A stretch of 6,553 nucleotides of DNA, taken from NCBI GenBank assembly GCA_001805655.1, contig MHGR01000051.1:1-6553 (forward strand), read 5' to 3'. This document shows, piece by piece, positions 5,531 to 6,553 of the stretch. Position numbers and translations under genes: made by a program. The notes beneath the pieces are model-generated. The model was not told where the DNA came from. It made no database searches and saw only the letters and a list, made by a program, of their open reading frames with translations. The stretch's first letter is position 1; every line of letters begins with the position of its first letter. Source of the stretch: Omnitrophica WOR_2 bacterium RIFCSPHIGHO2_02_FULL_52_10. GTDB taxonomy: Bacteria; Omnitrophota; Gorgyraeia; Zapsychrales; Zapsychraceae.

Positions 5531-5819
5531 GGGCGGCTGCCAAAGCGTCCAGGGTAATGCCGGGCTCATCAGTCCAATTCCTAGCCGGTCGTTGGAAGCG
5601 TCATGGATACGCGACGGTGAACCCATCGAGTTTGAGAACGGGCGCTGGTACCCGGCCGACGGGACGGAAAACTTCCTGGACTCCGAGATGCTTTTTGTCG
5701 CGGAATACCGGGGTGTCGCGGTTTTTGTCGACAAGGTGGACGTGCGCCCCTATGACCGGCTGTACACGAAATTTGACCGGAATAAATTCCGCTTTTTTGA
5801 GAAGAGAACGGCAGAATAG
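5439..5819 (+). CDS. small lipoprotein of unknown function in the Mla cluster
   Basis: A 126-residue protein with a lipoprotein-type N-terminus: polar residues 1-14, hydrophobic L15-W29, then S30-A31-G32-G33-C34 as a lipobox, slightly off consensus because -3 is Ala rather than Leu. C34 would be lipidated. The mature part of about 93 residues is polar and acidic to basic with no further membrane segment (WIRDGEPIEFENGRWYPAD, LFVAEYRGVAVFVDKVDV, then the basic tail KFDRNKFRFFEKRTAE). I do not recognise the family. AGGGA (5426-5430), 8 bp before the ATG, supports the start. It lies between mlaE and mlaF, which suggests a role in the same envelope lipid transport. Residues 20-31 of the signal peptide are encoded by the right arm of a 7-bp repeat array, so this stretch is repeat-derived. 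Confidence 0.75.
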   Translation: MENAKSQSNTQRNPLITILGLLSVVCGLWSAGGCQSVQGNAGLISPIPSRSLEASWIRDGEPIEFENGRWYPADGTENFLDSEMLFVAEYRGVAVFVDKVDVRPYDRLYTKFDRNKFRFFEKRTAE

Positions 5820-5843
5820 CAGTGATTTTTTAGGAGCTTTAAA

Positions 5844-5970
5844 AAACAAGTTACAAGACACAAGAAACAAACAAATTTCAAATTCCAAACAATCAAAAAC
5901 CAAACGGATTATTGATGTTTGGGTTTTGGAAATTGATGTTTGGATTTTGTTTGTATCTTGTACCTTGTTT
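5844..5970. mobile_element. ORF-less palindromic (MITE-like) relative of the 1006-1488 element
   Basis: The outer arms 5844-5863 and 5951-5970 pair at 18 of 20 positions, and the inner sequence continues as an imperfect hairpin down to CCAAAC (5900-5905) and GTTTGG (5917-5922). It shares exact blocks with the four-helix-bundle element: ACAAGTTACAAGA (1018-1030 and 5846-5858), ACAAACAAAT (1032-1041 and 5867-5876), TTTGGAAATTG (1454-1464 and 5925-5935) and TTTGTATCTTGTA (1472-1484 and 5950-5962), in the same order. It therefore looks like the same element with the gene deleted. It fills most of the 195-bp gap between the lipoprotein gene and mlaF and could fold strongly in the mRNA. Confidence 0.7.
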
Positions 5971-6014
5971 CTTATATCTTCAATGCAAAAGTTGATAGGA
6001 TTGAGACAGCGCGC

Positions 6015-6553
6015 ATGATTCGCATTGAACATTTGTCCAAGTCGTTCAACGGCCAGGTCGTCCTGGATGACATTAGCCTGGAGATCGCCAAGGGGGAAAT
6101 CCTGGTCGTTTTAGGCGAAAGCGGCGCTGGGAAAAGCGTTCTTTTAAAGCAGATGATCGGCTTGCTGAAACCGGACAAAGGCCGCATTACGATTGACGGA
6201 CGGGAAATCACCACTTTGTCCGAAAAGGAGCTGTTAAAGGTGCGCAAGGACATCGGCTACCTCTTCCAGGAGGCGGCCCTTTATGATTTCATGAACGTTT
6301 TTGACAACATCGCCTTTCCGCTGCGCGAGCACACGGCCGATGACCGGGCAACGATCGCCGGGAAGGTGAGAAAGATTCTGGATATTGTAGACCTTCACGG
6401 AGTCGAAGAAAAGTACCCCGCCGAGCTGAGCGGCGGGATGAAAAAGAGGGTGGGCCTGGCCCGCTCGATTATCCTGGGTTCGCACATTCTGTTTTGCGAC
6501 GAACCGACATCAGGGCTGGATCCGATCCGCAGCCGCGGAATTTCGGACCTCAT
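6015..6553 (+). CDS. mlaF: MlaF-type ABC transporter ATPase, 3' end beyond the window
   Basis: The ATPase that powers the MlaE permease. The first 179 residues are present and the gene runs off the window edge. ABC motifs are complete so far: Walker A G34-E-S-G-A-G-K-S41, Q-loop Q85 in YLFQEAALYDFMNVFDNIAFPL (the FQ-aL-ydfM-V-eNiaFPL pattern typical of MlaF), signature L138-S-G-G-M142 followed by KKRVGLAR, Walker B ILFCDE (158-163) with catalytic E163, and D-loop G167-L-D169. The methionine after LSGG is characteristic of the MlaF branch. The start ATG has only a distant AGGA (5997-6000, 14 bp away), so initiation may be weak or depend on the hairpin element just upstream. D-loop to C-terminus cannot be judged fully here. 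Confidence 0.92.
   Translation, partial: MIRIEHLSKSFNGQVVLDDISLEIAKGEILVVLGESGAGKSVLLKQMIGLLKPDKGRITIDGREITTLSEKELLKVRKDIGYLFQEAALYDFMNVFDNIAFPLREHTADDRATIAGKVRKILDIVDLHGVEEKYPAELSGGMKKRVGLARSIILGSHILFCDEPTSGLDPIRSRGISDL

Noticed and set aside
5515..6018. Plus-strand ORF of 167 codons covering the lipoprotein and the palindrome before mlaF
   Set aside because: It is out of frame with the lipoprotein, begins inside the repeat array, and its end is translated palindrome; no Shine-Dalgarno or domain.

Overview
The window reads as a dense, almost entirely plus-strand block of housekeeping genes from a diderm (Gram-negative type) bacterium: thioredoxin, aspartate decarboxylase (PanD), peptide deformylase, lipoyl synthase, a polytopic membrane protein of the LPG-synthase TM/UPF0104 type, a YacP-like NYN-domain ribonuclease, MlaE, a small lipoprotein and the start of MlaF. 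The Mla-type lipid ABC transporter and the lipoprotein imply an outer membrane. The mix of GC-rich genes, a free-standing S23-type four-helix-bundle gene and many palindromic inserts resembles uncultured candidate phyla such as Omnitrophota. That assignment is an impression, not something the window proves.

Layout. 1-290 is a non-coding leader with a possible terminator of an upstream gene, a near-consensus sigma70-type promoter (TTGAAC-17 bp-TATAAT, 178-206) and a perfect 8-bp inverted repeat at the expected transcription start. Trx (291-611) and panD (641-1003) follow. At the panD stop codon an AT-rich element with terminal inverted repeats (about 1006-1488) carries an intact four-helix-bundle gene (1003-1425). 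Then come def (1501-2004), lipA (2009-2950), the membrane protein (2928-3932), the NYN gene (3859-4551), mlaE (about 4585-5367), the lipoprotein (5439-5819) and mlaF (6015 to the window end). Genes mostly overlap or are separated by a few bases, and no convincing terminator separates them, so the block is probably one long transcription unit, perhaps with an internal promoter before mlaE.

Function. PanD makes beta-alanine for coenzyme A, LipA makes the lipoyl cofactor of 2-oxoacid dehydrogenases, Def removes N-formyl groups from nascent proteins, and thioredoxin supplies reducing power. MlaE and MlaF are the permease and ATPase of a phospholipid transporter. The lipoprotein encoded between them may be an accessory part of that system.

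The most unusual content is the repeats. Three distinct palindromic families sit in or against genes, and several contribute coding sequence. (i) Two ~57-bp palindromes lie in the same reading frame inside the NYN gene and add two similar 19-residue inserts ending in DERSEEFS. (ii) An 'ACAAGATAC'-type palindrome occurs once with the four-helix-bundle gene and once as a short ORF-less, MITE-like copy before mlaF. (iii) Inverted arrays of a 7-bp repeat (AGACCNN) flank the start of the lipoprotein gene, and one array encodes the hydrophobic core of its signal peptide. This resembles the idea behind Rickettsia palindromic elements, in which mobile palindromes insert in frame and become protein sequence.
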